From Selaginella moellendorffii (Eukaryota; Streptophyta; Lycopodiopsida; Selaginellales; Selaginellaceae): a DNA stretch of 64,000 nt. Shown here piece by piece: positions 13,245 to 23,398 of this stretch; position 1 is the first letter of the stretch; each line of letters starts with the position of its first letter. The notes under the pieces are model-generated. The model was not told the DNA's origin and ran no database searches. It worked only from the letters and a program-made list of their open reading frames with translations. A program made the position numbers and the translations under genes. The stretch is taken from assembly GCF_000143415.4 (NCBI RefSeq), contig NW_003314271.1:2540726-2604725 (forward strand). Reading direction: 5' to 3'.

Positions 13245-13431
13245 AACTTTCTTCGTTCTAACTTCTCTGTTACAGTGTGCCTATGCACCTGTGCGTCGAG
13301 TGTTCACGTAAGCGGTTAATCAGCAAAGAGCGGGCAAGTAGAGCAGCTTTCTGGTCAGCTGGACAGCTTCGTACGAATCAAGCCTCGTTAAAACTGGAAT
13401 CTCAGTCACAGGGGCTATAACTCTAGGTGGC

Positions 13432-14272
13432 CTACAAAGCCACGACACACATCACCAACAGGAGAACTTGTGCTGCTGGAGCCAATGACAACGAGCTCGA
13501 CGCTGTTGCTGGTGGACTCCCAGTATCGGACAGCGGGTCGTCAGATCCCCCAGAAGTCTGGCCCGTCACTTGACCGTGTCCACCTTCATCGCCAGGAGGA
13601 GGATTCCCACTCGGAGGAGAAGACGAACTCCCATCTGGTGGTGGTGGCGGAAGCGTTCCAGAGGTGTTCCAGAACCACTGCCAGGGCGAGACGCGGTCGT
13701 CGGGGTCCGGGGACGAAGACGGGGTCAGAGAAACGAGCGGACAGATAGAATACACTGCAGAGAAGCCAAAGTCAGCCGCAGGAAAGCAGGGAAAACCATG
13801 CCAAAAGCAGGAAGAACTTACCGCCGGGGTCATGGCGTTCGTGATACGTGAGATTGTGGTAGCACAGGACCTGGTCGATCTTACTCTGGTCGGGGACGCA
13901 GTTCTCGTCCAGGTACTCGTTGAGCTCGCGAGTGACTTGGATGCAGTAGCGGATGTAGTCCTGGAAGACGGTGGTGCACAGGCAGCCTCCGTAGAGCGCC
14001 GTCTTGACGGACGTACAGCACGACTTGTAGTCGAGGGTGTTGCAAACTCCCATCGCCTCGAACATCTCGAAGTTGCAGCTATAGCCATCGCCGGGATTGG
14101 GATCCTCGATCGCCCCGAGATCATCGCCCAGATCATGGACGGTGGTGCGTGAGTTGGATCCATTGACGCGCCGGAGACCATCGAGCTTGAGGGCCAGATC
14201 GAGACGAGAGGGCGACGAGCGCTGTGCGTGGAAGAGCAGGGAAGAAGCCACGAGAAGGAGAACAAGCACCAT
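13432..14272 (-). CDS. secreted Cys-rich protein with GPI-anchor-like tail, possibly LTPG-like
   Basis: Two exons on the minus strand, 14272-13822 and 13754-13432, join in frame to 257 residues. The N-terminus (MVLVLLLVASSLLFHAQ) is a signal peptide. A Cys cluster then shows C-x10-C-x7-CC-x10-C-x-C-x10-C and two further Cys, reminiscent of the eight-cysteine motif of lipid-transfer proteins, but the spacing between CxC and the next Cys is shorter than usual. After the intron the chain becomes Pro/Ser/Gly-rich, with a run of Pro and many Ser/Thr, and ends in a hydrophobic tail (VLLLVMCVVAL) typical of a GPI-attachment signal. Location at the cell surface is inferred. Membership of the LTPG family is likely but not certain. 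Confidence 0.72.
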
Positions 14273-14298
14273 TTTTTGGTTTGCTTCTTGGTTCTCAA

Positions 14299-14531
14299 AG
14301 GAAATCTTATAAGCTCTTTAAAGCGTCCATGGCGGGAGACGAAACGAAACGTTCTATCTTATCAAATTTCTTGATCTTTGGTTTGAGTCTCATTCTCAGA
14401 TTAAAAAGTTTTTGCTTGTTTTTTCCAATCAATTTATTTACAACTTCTCTCACAAAATCCGGACCAGGAGCTATCAATCAAGGCTATAATAAATTTCGCT
14501 ACTTATTCACAGAAAAGAAAAAAAATATCTA
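14299..14531. other. short intergenic region
   Basis: AT-rich stretch between the Cys-rich gene and the stop of the CRF gene. It probably holds the CRF 3' UTR and the promoter of the Cys-rich gene. No gene is seen. Confidence 0.5.
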
Positions 14532-15806
14532 TCAAGTAGTGGAAGACGAAGGCTCTTCGAGTAACATCGCCACGAAGGAATCCGGGACAAAGCCCGCGTC
14601 TAGCTCATCGCCCAGCTCTCCCAGATTCACATCCATGTCGCCCACCACCGGAGGATCGTCCAGCCGGAACGACGATCCATCAAAAATGCTTGGAAAATCA
14701 TCCAAGCCTCCTTGCTGACGCTCCAGCCGCATCGCCAGCTCGCTCAAATCGCTCAAATCGCTCCCCTGGAGCTCCTCGATCGACTCGGAAAAGAAAGCTC
14801 CTCCAAAAGGGTCGGAGCTCGCAAGAACCGAGACCGGGGATCTGCTGCTAAACAAATCCCAGCTCGAGGAGGAGAGATCTTCCTCCTCGTCCTCATCAGT
14901 TACTTCCTTCTTGATCGCCTCGACCCTCGTCATTGCGCTGCCACCCATGCTCGAGCACGAATCTCTCTCCTCCTCCACGAATCTCCTGTTTGGCTCGATC
15001 GCTGGCTCGATCGCTATCGCGTCGATGCCATCGATCTCCTGCCGATTCGTGCGGCACACCAGCTCCATCGCCGCCGCCGGGCGCTCCGCCGCTGCCTTGA
15101 GCCGGAGCTTGAGCTCCTCTACCTTGCCCGGCTCCACGATCCTCCTCCCATCCAGCCCAAAATTGGTCTGCGCGCTCGGCCCTTTCATCCGCCGCGCCGC
15201 GCGATCGTAGGCCTCCGCCGCCGCCTCGGCAGTGTCGAAAGTCCCCAGCCACACTCGAATCCCCCGCGAGAAATCGCGAATCTCCGCCGCCCATTTCCCC
15301 CACGGCCTCTGCCTCACGCCCCGGTACTTTGGCCGCGGGCCATCGTCCCTCTCCACGATCTTGCGCTTCTTGCTGCTGCTACTCCTCACGGATTTCTTCG
15401 CGATCTTTGCTGGCGCTGGGGCCGGCTCCGCGAAATATCCCTGCTCCTCGGTGTCCGTGGCGGCATCCGGCTCGATCTTGGGCACCGGCCGCACGAAATA
15501 TCGCGTCTTCTCCTCGAGATCGGCCATGGCGTGCGCTCGAAAGACGCTAATGTAGCTGGGAACCATGGCCAGATCCCTCTCCTCCTCGCTATCCGAGGAG
15601 ATCATCACCGTCGTCGCGGCGACAAGATCGCTGTCTACTCGTGCTCTGCCTGGATGTGGCATCGCCTTCTTCCCCTGTTCTTGGTGATCCTCCTCGCCCG
15701 ACGACGAGTCTGTGGCATCGGGATCGCAGCACACAACGCGAACTCGCCTCGGGCACACGTTCTTGATCGATTCACGCTCCGGCTGCTTCATCTTGGGACC
15801 CGGCAT
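14532..15806 (-). CDS. CRF: AP2/ERF transcription factor, cytokinin response factor (CRF) group
   Basis: An intronless 424-residue frame from ATG 15806. The single AP2/ERF domain spans about residues 159-217, from [19 protein letters not shown] to [19 protein letters not shown]. It has Ala and Asp at the two positions that mark the ERF rather than the DREB branch. Near residues 19-40 is [20 protein letters not shown], which matches the TEH/CRF motif of CRF proteins; in angiosperms that motif mediates contact with the cytokinin phosphorelay. The C-terminus is acidic and Ser-rich, a likely activation region. CRFs act in the nucleus in cytokinin and stress responses. The upstream region carries a TATA box and several G-boxes. 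Confidence 0.93.
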   Translation of the reverse strand: MPGPKMKQPERESIKNVCPRRVRVVCCDPDATDSSSGEEDHQEQGKKAMPHPGRARVDSDLVAATTVMISSDSEEERDLAMVPSYISVFRAHAMADLEEKTRYFVRPVPKIEPDAATDTEEQGYFAEPAPAPAKIAKKSVRSSSSKKRKIVERDDGPRPKYRGVRQRPWGKWAAEIRDFSRGIRVWLGTFDTAEAAAEAYDRAARRMKGPSAQTNFGLDGRRIVEPGKVEELKLRLKAAAERPAAAMELVCRTNRQEIDGIDAIAIEPAIEPNRRFVEEERDSCSSMGGSAMTRVEAIKKEVTDEDEEEDLSSSSWDLFSSRSPVSVLASSDPFGGAFFSESIEELQGSDLSDLSELAMRLERQQGGLDDFPSIFDGSSFRLDDPPVVGDMDVNLGELGDELDAGFVPDSFVAMLLEEPSSSTT

Positions 15807-16138
15807 GGGAAGATCTTCCAGAAATCTGCGCTACGACATGCAAATAAATCTCCCTCCAGTGGTGGATCGATCAATGCAGGGCCAGGGAAGCAAGAAGGCC
15901 ATGCATCGCTCTCGAAACCTCGCGAAGAATCAAGGCAAAGAAAGCAAAAGAAAGGAGTGAAGAACACGCAATCCTAGATCCGGCCTCGAGGTAAGATCAC
16001 CGTCTTCGCTAACGATTGATCTCGCTACGATCTAATGCGGTCTTCTCACTCTCGCGATCGATCGTCCCCTCGATCGCGCCTTCTCTCCCTCTCTTTCTTC
16101 CTTCCAATCGCGAGGCCCCGGAATTTCCCTCGCGTGTG

Positions 16139-16144
16139 TATATA
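16139..16144 (-). promoter_or_regulatory. TATA box of the CRF gene
   Basis: On the minus strand the sequence reads CAGTATATACACA. It lies about 335 bases before the CRF start codon, implying a transcription start near 16110 and a leader of about 300 bases. Confidence 0.5.
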
Positions 16145-16219
16145 CTGAGACATCACAATGTTAAAGATGGCTGGCGGGCGCCAGCGGTCCGATCCGCCGC
16201 ATCCAACGGCCGAACCCCT

Positions 16220-16229
16220 GACACGTGTC
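16220..16229. promoter_or_regulatory. palindromic G-box/ABRE in the CRF upstream region
   Basis: GACACGTGTC is a perfect palindrome containing the CACGTG core bound by bZIP and bHLH factors. Further CCACGTGT cores occur at 16327-16334 and 16999-17006. The same 10-mer occurs at 47492-47501, upstream of the SPOC/RRM gene. Confidence 0.55.
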
Positions 16230-17548
16230 GCCCGTTTTGAGCTGTCTTGTCGATCAGGCGCACCCAAATTTGATGTGGCGGTGTACAGCGGGGTCGGTCC
16301 CGCTAAATCCACCGGTCTAGCTACTGCCACGTGTAACACGGCCCAATCAACCGATAGCGCGCCTGCCACGTCGGCGTGTCTTTCGGGCCTAAAGCCTGGG
16401 AAATTTGGGCGGTTTTAATTTACCGCGGGGTGGATTGGAATCTCTGCCTGGCGTCCGTGACCTAAAAAAACGATGTTGCCGGTTTGATGTAGAAGACTCT
16501 AGTGGGTGGCGGTGGAGTAATCGATTGGAAAGAGTTCTTTAGTGATTTGGTGGCTCCAAAGCACTAGGGTTTGCTTGAGCGGCAAGTCTGAAATTTGGAC
16601 TGGATATATGCGCTGGTCGGATCAATCAATCAGTCGTAGACAAGGTCAATATGTACTAGATCAAGAGTACTTAGACTACCTAAAGTCTCCATTCTTTGCG
16701 TTTGACGATGGTCCGTGCGCATCTCGTTGGAATAATCCTCCCAAGCCACTAAGGATCTCCCAAGAACGACAATGCTGCTGTGTGGAAACAAAAGAACTCT
16801 CACGAAGAAAGGGTATCGGGTTCGATCCCGTCCAAGATAGGGTATCTAGCAGCCGCTGGATTCTCTCTTTTGTCGCCGAGTGGGAGAACCCAATGACAAA
16901 ATGCCATGCCTGGGCATGACTCATCATGACCATGCATGGCTGAAATAAGACAGGGCCCGGACAAAGAAAAAAACGACTTGGCCGGCGGTATCGTGGTGCC
17001 ACGTGTCAAGCGGCAAAATCTGGGCAGCCAATCGCGAGCCCCCGCCGCCCGGTTTCTTTGCCGGCCGGTGGGGAGTGGGACCCAATCGCGCGCCGCCGCG
17101 TAGTAATGCAAAGTTTAGGGCAAAACATCCAAATTTTAGGGCAAGAAGGAGTTGCGTATACGTCTCTAATTCAATGAAGGAGCTAGTGGGCCTCAACGTG
17201 TTAATGGATTCGCCGATTTTTATATGGACCCATTCTAGCTACGCTAAAAGGCGCACAAAAGAAAGAAATCGCTCGATTAGTGTACGTGTGTGGTGTGATC
17301 TTCCGAGCAGTGCAAGAAAAAAGGGAGATTTTTTCTCGCTGCATTGCCTAGAAGAAGCCAGCACTGGAATTGTGACAGAATTGACTAGGAAAAAAAAGAG
17401 CCAACCAAGTCAAAACTGGAAGTTCTAAGCTTGTGTCCTGATCTTTACAGACAGGCACGAAGAACTTGTGATGTCCCACGGCAATCTGTGATTCTGTTCA
17501 CGGGGAGGAAAGAAGAAAAAGGAGATGGTCTTAACTTGAAACACCTTG

Positions 17549-18494
17549 TCAGCAGGCGGCTCCCCACGAGGCGTCGCTCCCGACCCGAGGAAGACTTCGC
17601 GGTTGATCCTTGCGCGACTCGTCCACTTTGAAAGTGGAGCCACACATCTGTCCCTGGCTGTCCACTCGTGGCACCGGTTTCAGAGCGTTTAAAGGGTGCT
17701 CGAAGCTTCGCAAGCCACCTCCAGTTGTGAAGAAACATCCTAGAAGAGAGAGAGAGAGAGAGAGAGAAAAGAGAAATATTCGATCGGATTCACAAAAACT
17801 TTCGAAGAACTTACCAGCCGGGAATGGAGCAAACGATTTGCCGCAACCATTCCTCAAGAGATCTGCATTATCCGAGAATGCAAGTGATTCGTCGGCAGCA
17901 ATGCCCCAGAAAAATGGAACCTTGCCCTTGTCATCCTGAATGTAGCTTCAACGTTAGCAAATAAACGAGCCCAGGACAGGGAGGAGTTCTTACGTTTGCC
18001 ACAAGCAGCGTTTTGGTCGCATTGTCGAAGAGAACGAATGCAAACTGGCCAGAGAGATCCTTGACAACTTGATGCGCAGGATATGGAGCCCGATCTCGCA
18101 GGGCCTTGTACATTTCGATCACCAGGGTCTCCTCACACACATTCTTCGTGAGGCCGTAGAGCTGCCTGAGTGCTGGAAGATTTTCCAGAACACCGACGAA
18201 GATGCAAAAGATATCATCCAGAACTGCGAAAGCTCTGCCAAGAACAAGAACCAAAACGTGAAAAAAAAAGTTTCCAAAGTTCCATTCCTACCGTGGCTTG
18301 AGAAGAGCTTGCTTTTCGTGAGAATAAGCCATTGCGCTAAGCCCATCCAGCTGCACCGATGCCGCCTGTGGGATCGCCGAGGTAAATGACTGCAAAATCT
18401 GGGCGCCGCTCTTCCGGCGATCATCATCCACGCTTCCCGGAGCCGAGAGCTCTACTGGTCCCGCCGCGACCGATTTGTGAAAGACGCCCAGCAT
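17549..18494 (-). CDS. AILP1: aluminium-induced protein / TSJT1-like (DUF3700, YGL and LRDR motifs)
   Basis: Four exons: 18494-18292, 18234-17994, 17935-17815 and 17739-17549, together 756 bases or 251 residues, normal for the family. The N-terminus MLGVFHKSVA is close to the usual MLAVFDK start. The two family signatures are present as LYGLTKN and LRDRAPYPAHQV, followed by LSGQFAFVLFDN and VPFFWGIAADESLAFSD. The fold is that of class II glutamine amidotransferases, but these proteins lack the usual N-terminal catalytic Cys and are thought to act in stress, sugar and metal responses. A probable 5' UTR intron starts at a CCAG|GTGAGT donor near 18596. A TATA box lies at 18662-18667. Confidence 0.94.
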
Positions 18495-18661
18495 TCTTGC
18501 GAAGAATCCCCGAAACCTAGCGCAAGAAACACAAAATCTCTGAGCCGATGCGCGATCGCGCTAACATTCCGGGCAAGAATGGCAGGAAACTCACCTGGAT
18601 CGAAAAGTAGGTAAAGCGATCGATCGAGATACCTTGCAATGGGCTAGGGCTGGAGCGCTGC

Positions 18662-18667
18662 TATATA
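18662..18667 (-). promoter_or_regulatory. TATA box of the aluminium-induced-type gene
   Basis: On the minus strand the sequence reads TAGTATATAGCAGC. It lies about 170 bases before the start codon, upstream of the predicted 5' UTR intron. Confidence 0.45.
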
Positions 18668-18856
18668 CTAGTTCCTGGAAGAGGGAGCTTACAAAATCGT
18701 GCCAGGCGGTGACGTGGAGGGCGTGGATTTAATCCAAATTCAAACCTATCCGCCCGCCGCGTCACCGCCAAGTCATCACCACGTCAGCACTGACCGTGGG
18801 TGACACGTCGTGCACAGTTTTGAAATGCAAAGAAAACGGAGAGCCCTAGAAGAACT

Positions 18857-19261
18857 TTAATCTAGAAAGAACTCTACGCAGCAATCGATAAAGGAAGAAG
18901 CGCAGGGCTCGATCGACGCCACTGCCCTCTTCATCCACTCCTGGTCCTCGATCGCCCCCTTGGACGCTTGATCCAGATCACACTGCGGCCAGTAGAAATC
19001 TCCTGCCGCTCCTTGCGCCTCGCCGAGAAATGGCGACAGCGGCTCTTGGATCGCGATCCCGAGCCCCTCGCCCAGATCGCTGCTCTGCTTGCTCTGATCA
19101 CTGGACGAGTTGGAGTCGTCGTTGCGCAAGATCGCCCAGTTGGGATCCTGCTGATCATCGTCCTCCTCCGGGGATGCGAGAAGGAGACGGAGATCCTCGC
19201 AATGGAGCTCCAGAGAGGAGGAGCAGCGCCGCTTGATCGGAGGAGGAGGCCCACCCAACAA
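18857..19261 (-). CDS. small acidic Ser-rich protein of unknown function (5' end unresolved)
   Basis: An open frame on the minus strand ending at 18857. It encodes GGPPPPIKRRCSSS, an acidic stretch (SPEEDDDQQDPNW), a Ser-rich tract, and a Cys-containing end (PCASSFIDCC...FFLD). The frame stays open upstream to a stop near 19465 but contains no ATG in that extension, only TTG at 19261. A separate ATG at about 19344 (MEKAMPGSSPPPP) ends at a donor-like CCAAG|GTGAGAG and may be the first exon, but I could not find a convincing acceptor. I do not recognise the family. The residue composition suggests a real plant regulatory protein; the start given here is only the edge of the secure part. Confidence 0.5.
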   Translation of the reverse strand: MLGGPPPPIKRRCSSSLELHCEDLRLLLASPEEDDDQQDPNWAILRNDDSNSSSDQSKQSSDLGEGLGIAIQEPLSPFLGEAQGAAGDFYWPQCDLDQASKGAIEDQEWMKRAVASIEPCASSFIDCCVEFFLD

Positions 19262-19485
19262 TCGCCCGGAGATGTCATCTTCTAAGAACTGATCGTTGCT
19301 CTCACCTTGGAGGAGGAGGAGATGATCCAGGCATCGCTTTCTCCATCGCCAGAAAAGAAACTCGCTCTCCTTCTGGGCTGGAAGAAGTTGTTCTTTCTTT
19401 TTCGTGCTTGGAACCGCGCGCTGGAATCGATCGATCTGAAAGCGCCACAGCCCAGGACGAATCTAGCGGGAATATGCGTGCCACG

Positions 19486-20474
19486 CCCGCTCCCTTCTCA
19501 ACACGTCATTCACGAATCCGCTCTACACAGATATTTTCTGTGCAAGAACGGAAAATCCGGTTACCCACCACCGCCCGTCGTGCGACGGGCGAGATGAAGG
19601 GCGATGACGGGCGTTGACCGCCGTGCCCTAAAATTAATGTCAAACTAAATGCGTTGCCGCTTTTAAAGGAAAAGTTTGGGAGCCATGATCTTTGCTTCAC
19701 CGCCACCAGTGCAAAGCTTGTGGGAAAGGTGGCGGACTTTCTAGGGTTCCGCAAGGGTGTCTGTGCCCTGGTCCAAACTCGTTAGCTGTTTGTTGGCTGT
19801 GATGCAATGCAAATGCGTTGGACGTGATGCTTCTAACTTCTCTTCTCATGCGATGGATGGAAACGGATCTACATTTGCAAGGGACAACGACTTCTGTAAA
19901 ATAGACTAAAGCAAGTCTTTAAGAAACGCGAGGTTTGTTTGTATGCAGCGGCAGCATATTTTCGGATGAACCTGGGCGTGCGATGACTAAATTGTCGCAC
20001 GAGACTGTAGAGTGGACTCGAGATTTCCGAGACGTGGGGCGAGGGCGACAACTTGAGAAGCTGCCCAGTGGGTGAGTTTTAGGGTAATTCATCTGACCCT
20101 CTCTCTCTCGCGGTCTCGATGAATGCGAATATGCCACGAGAATACGTTGAAAGTGTGGCGGAAAATTTGGCCCAATAAGCAACGCACAAGTTAACCATTG
20201 GTTAACACGTTAACTACACGGAGATAGTAATACCTATAAATGTGAGAGCAGAGCATTCTTCTCTCCCGTTTCTCCACCATAGCTTTGTTTCATCCTTGGT
20301 TTGGTCTCTGGGAGAGGGAGAGAGCGAGAGGGAGAGGGAGAGAGTGAGAGTTATTTGTTTGATCTTCCATTCGACGATGATTCCTCCATCGATTTGAGAG
20401 CTTTTTCTCTCCTCTTTTTCTGCTCTCGCTCGTGATCCCTTTCACGAGAGCTCTTCTTCCTCCTCTCGCCGGCT
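19486..20474. other. intergenic region and KUP promoter
   Basis: About 1 kb without a gene. It contains an imperfect hairpin in GC-rich sequence near 19575-19595 (CCCGTCGTGCGACGGG), the KUP TATA box, and a GA-rich leader at 20310-20350. Confidence 0.55.
20235..20240 (+). promoter_or_regulatory. TATA box of the KUP/HAK gene
   Basis: TATAAA within ACCTATAAATGTG, 240 bases before the start codon. It is followed by a long GA/CT-rich leader typical of plant genes. Confidence 0.5.
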
Positions 20475-23398
20475 ATGGAAGGCACCGACATGGAAGAAAG
20501 CCACGGCCCGCCGCCACGAATATCCTCGTCGAAGAAGCTCGGCCGGATGGATTCGCTGGAGCGTGATGCGGGGAAGGTCACGGGCATGGAGAACCATGGA
20601 CGGAAGGTAGCTTTTTCTTTCTCCTCCCCCAATCGATCGAAACGATCGAAACGTCGACCCCTCGAGTTCTCCTCCTCTTTTCTTGATCTCGATCTCTTGA
20701 AATGAGCAAGGAATGTGGTTTCCAGATCTTGACGAGGGCGGTGATCCTCCGCCTGGCATTCCAAACGATCGGTGTGGTGTATGGCGACATTGGAACCTCG
20801 CCGCTCTACGTGTTTAGCAGCACTTTCCCTGGCGGTATCTCGCGGGATCACTTGAAAACCAACGTTCTTGGCGTGCTGTCGCTCATCATCTACACTCTCA
20901 CGCTGAGCCCCCTCATCAAATACGTGTTCGTTGTGCTTCGAGCCAATGACAACGGCGAAGGTTGGGACAAGGAGCTTTGCTTTTGCGTTTTTGTTTGGAT
21001 CTTCTCAAAGTTCCTGTGGTTTTTGTTGTTCTTGTTCTTGGAGAGCAGGTGGTGCGTTTGCGCTCTACTCGTTGATTTGTCGAAATGCCAACGTCGATGT
21101 GATGGGCAAGAGACACCCCGAGGACAAAAACTTGTCGGCGTACAAGCTCGACTTGCCGAACCAGGGAAGGATTCGACGAGGGATCTGGATCAAGAATTTT
21201 CTAGAGGGACACAAGGCCGTCCACGTCGTGCTTCTGATGATCACCTTCTTTGGAACTTGCATGGTTATCGGCGATGGAACTCTCACCCCCTCCATCTCTG
21301 GTAAGAAGAAATTCACAGCTTTTTCATCGATCACTCGGAAAATTCTGGTTTTATTTTTTTCTTTCCAGTGCTGTCTGCTGTGCAAGGAATCCAAGTCCAA
21401 GTTCCAAACCTCAGCCAAAGTAAGAATTCATTTTTCTCTTTTCTCTTTAAATTTGTTGTTTGTTTCTTATGTTTCTAGTGCTCTAACTTGTTATTCGTTG
21501 CCTACGTTTCTAGTGTTCTAACGAGAAACCATGGTTGACTATCAGGTGTGATTGTCGTGGTTTCCATCGTCATTCTCATCTGCCTGTTTAGCGTCCAGCG
21601 ATTTGGCACGGACAAGGTCGGCTTCATGTTTGCTCCAGTACTCACGATCTGGTTTGCCATGATCGCTATGATCGGCCTCTACAACTTAATTCACCACGAT
21701 CATGGAGTTCTCGCCGCCTTCAATCCCAAGTACATCTTCGACTACTTCAAGACCAACAAGCGGGAAGGATTCATCTCGCTGGGAGGAGTTGTTCTTTGCA
21801 TCACAGGTTTGTGAGGCCTCTTCCTTCTTTTTCTTTGGTTTTTGCCTTCTAAAATCGTGACACTGCTGCTCCACACCAGGAACTGAGGCCATGTTTGCGG
21901 ACTTGGGCCATTTTTCGGTTCCTTCGATCCAAATCGCCTTCACAACCTACGTTTATCCTTCACTTCTCCTTGCTTACATTGGCCAAGCTGCCTATCTCAT
22001 GGAGCATCCAGAGGACGTTGGAAGAGCTTTCTACAAATCAGTTCCAAGTAAGTTCATCTTGTCGAATCTCCAGAGCTTGACACCACTTTATTCTATTTGA
22101 TCCAGAGCCTTTGTACTGGCCAATGTTTGTAGTAGCAGTGCTTGCAGCGATCATCGCGAGCCAGGCAATGATCTCGGCGGTGTTTCAGATCATCAAGCAG
22201 GCCGAGGCATTGGGATGCTTCCCACGGATCAAGGTCGTTCACACCTCGAAAAACTTCGTGGGTCAAGTTTATATCCCGGAGATGAATTGGTTCCTGATGT
22301 GTGCTTGTGTACTTATCACTGCGGCCTTCAGAGACACTACAACAATTGGAAACGCATATGGTTAGTTCTTTCTTTCTTTCTTCCACCTCCTTTTAAATCT
22401 CTATTGTCTCTCTTTGTTTTCTTTCAGGAATCTGTGTGGTTATGGACATGGCTGTTACCACCACTTTTACAACGATTATCATGGTTTTGATATGGAAGAC
22501 ACAATTGTTTCTAGCTCTACTCTATCTCCTCGTCTACTGGAGTGTGGAATTCACGTATTTCTCTGCTGTGGTCTACAAGTTTAAAGATGGAGGATGGCTT
22601 CCACTCCTCTTCGCAGCGCTCTTCCTCACGGTCATGGTCATTTGGTTCAGTGGAAACTCCAAGCGCTACAAATACGAGCTAGACAACAAGATCTCCATGG
22701 ACTGGATCACCGGACTGGGGTCAAACCTGGGAGTCTCCCGAGTTCGTGGAGTTGGATTGGTCTACACGGAGCTTGCACAAGGAATCCCTTCCATCTTCTC
22801 GCACTACATTACGAATCTCCCGGCAATGCACTCAGTGATCATGTTCGTGACGATCAAAAATTTGCCTGTGAGCAACGTTTTGTCGGAGGAGAGGTTCTTG
22901 TTTAGAAGGGTCGGGTCCAAGGAGTTTCGGATGTATCGCTGCATTGCAAGGTATGGCTACAAGGATTGTCACAGGGGCGACACCCAGTTTGAGGAGGATC
23001 TCTTCAAGAGCTTGGCCGAGTTTATAAGCATTGAGGACGATGGGAAGCAAATGGAGGCCAGGCATTTGGGCGAGGCCGACACGGACAGCTGCAGTGTGGC
23101 GATCTATCCGGTTTCTCTCCAGTTATCGCCACCGCAAGCTCCAGAGGAGAGCGCGATCGCTATACCAGGCAGTGGAGTGGTGGAGGAGCTAGGATTTCTC
23201 GAGGAGTCCCGGAAAGCTGGGGTCGTATACTTGTTGGGCGACAACGATGTGAGAGCTCGCGAGGACTCGAGCTTTATCAACAAGTTTGTGGTGGACTACG
23301 GTTATGCGTTCCTCCGGAAAAACTTTAGGGAGAGCACTCTCATCCTCAACATTCCACATACGAGGCTCCTCAAGGTTGGCATGGTCTACTTTATATAA
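20475..23398 (+). CDS. KUP: KUP/HAK/KT-family potassium transporter
   Basis: Eight exons: 20475-20606, 20726-20960, 21049-21300, 21369-21419, 21546-21806, 21880-22047, 22106-22360 and 22428-23398. They total 2325 bases, 774 residues, the usual size. The family signature [13 protein letters not shown] lies near residue 60, followed by about 12 membrane segments such as [38 protein letters not shown] and [34 protein letters not shown] and the [13 protein letters not shown] stretch are typical. A long cytosolic C-terminal domain follows. These proteins carry out high-affinity or low-affinity K+ uptake at the plasma membrane or tonoplast, probably with H+. Which of these applies cannot be told. 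Confidence 0.96.

Larger units (their letters stand above)
15807..17548. other. CRF promoter and intergenic region
   Basis: About 1.7 kb with no gene that I can support. The CRF promoter occupies the left part, with the TATA box and G-boxes listed separately. The remainder contains only short frames. A GGTTCGATCCC stretch at about 16818 resembles a tRNA B box but no tRNA fold is present. Confidence 0.55.

Noticed and set aside
14712-15977. A 421-codon plus-strand frame opposite the CRF gene
   Set aside because: It is the antisense shadow of the AP2/ERF frame; the minus strand carries the conserved AP2 and CRF motifs, while this frame is Arg/Leu/His-rich without domains.
16810-16840. GGTTCGATCCCG, like a tRNA T-arm/B box
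   Set aside because: No matching acceptor stem, anticodon arm or A box lies at the right distance on either strand.
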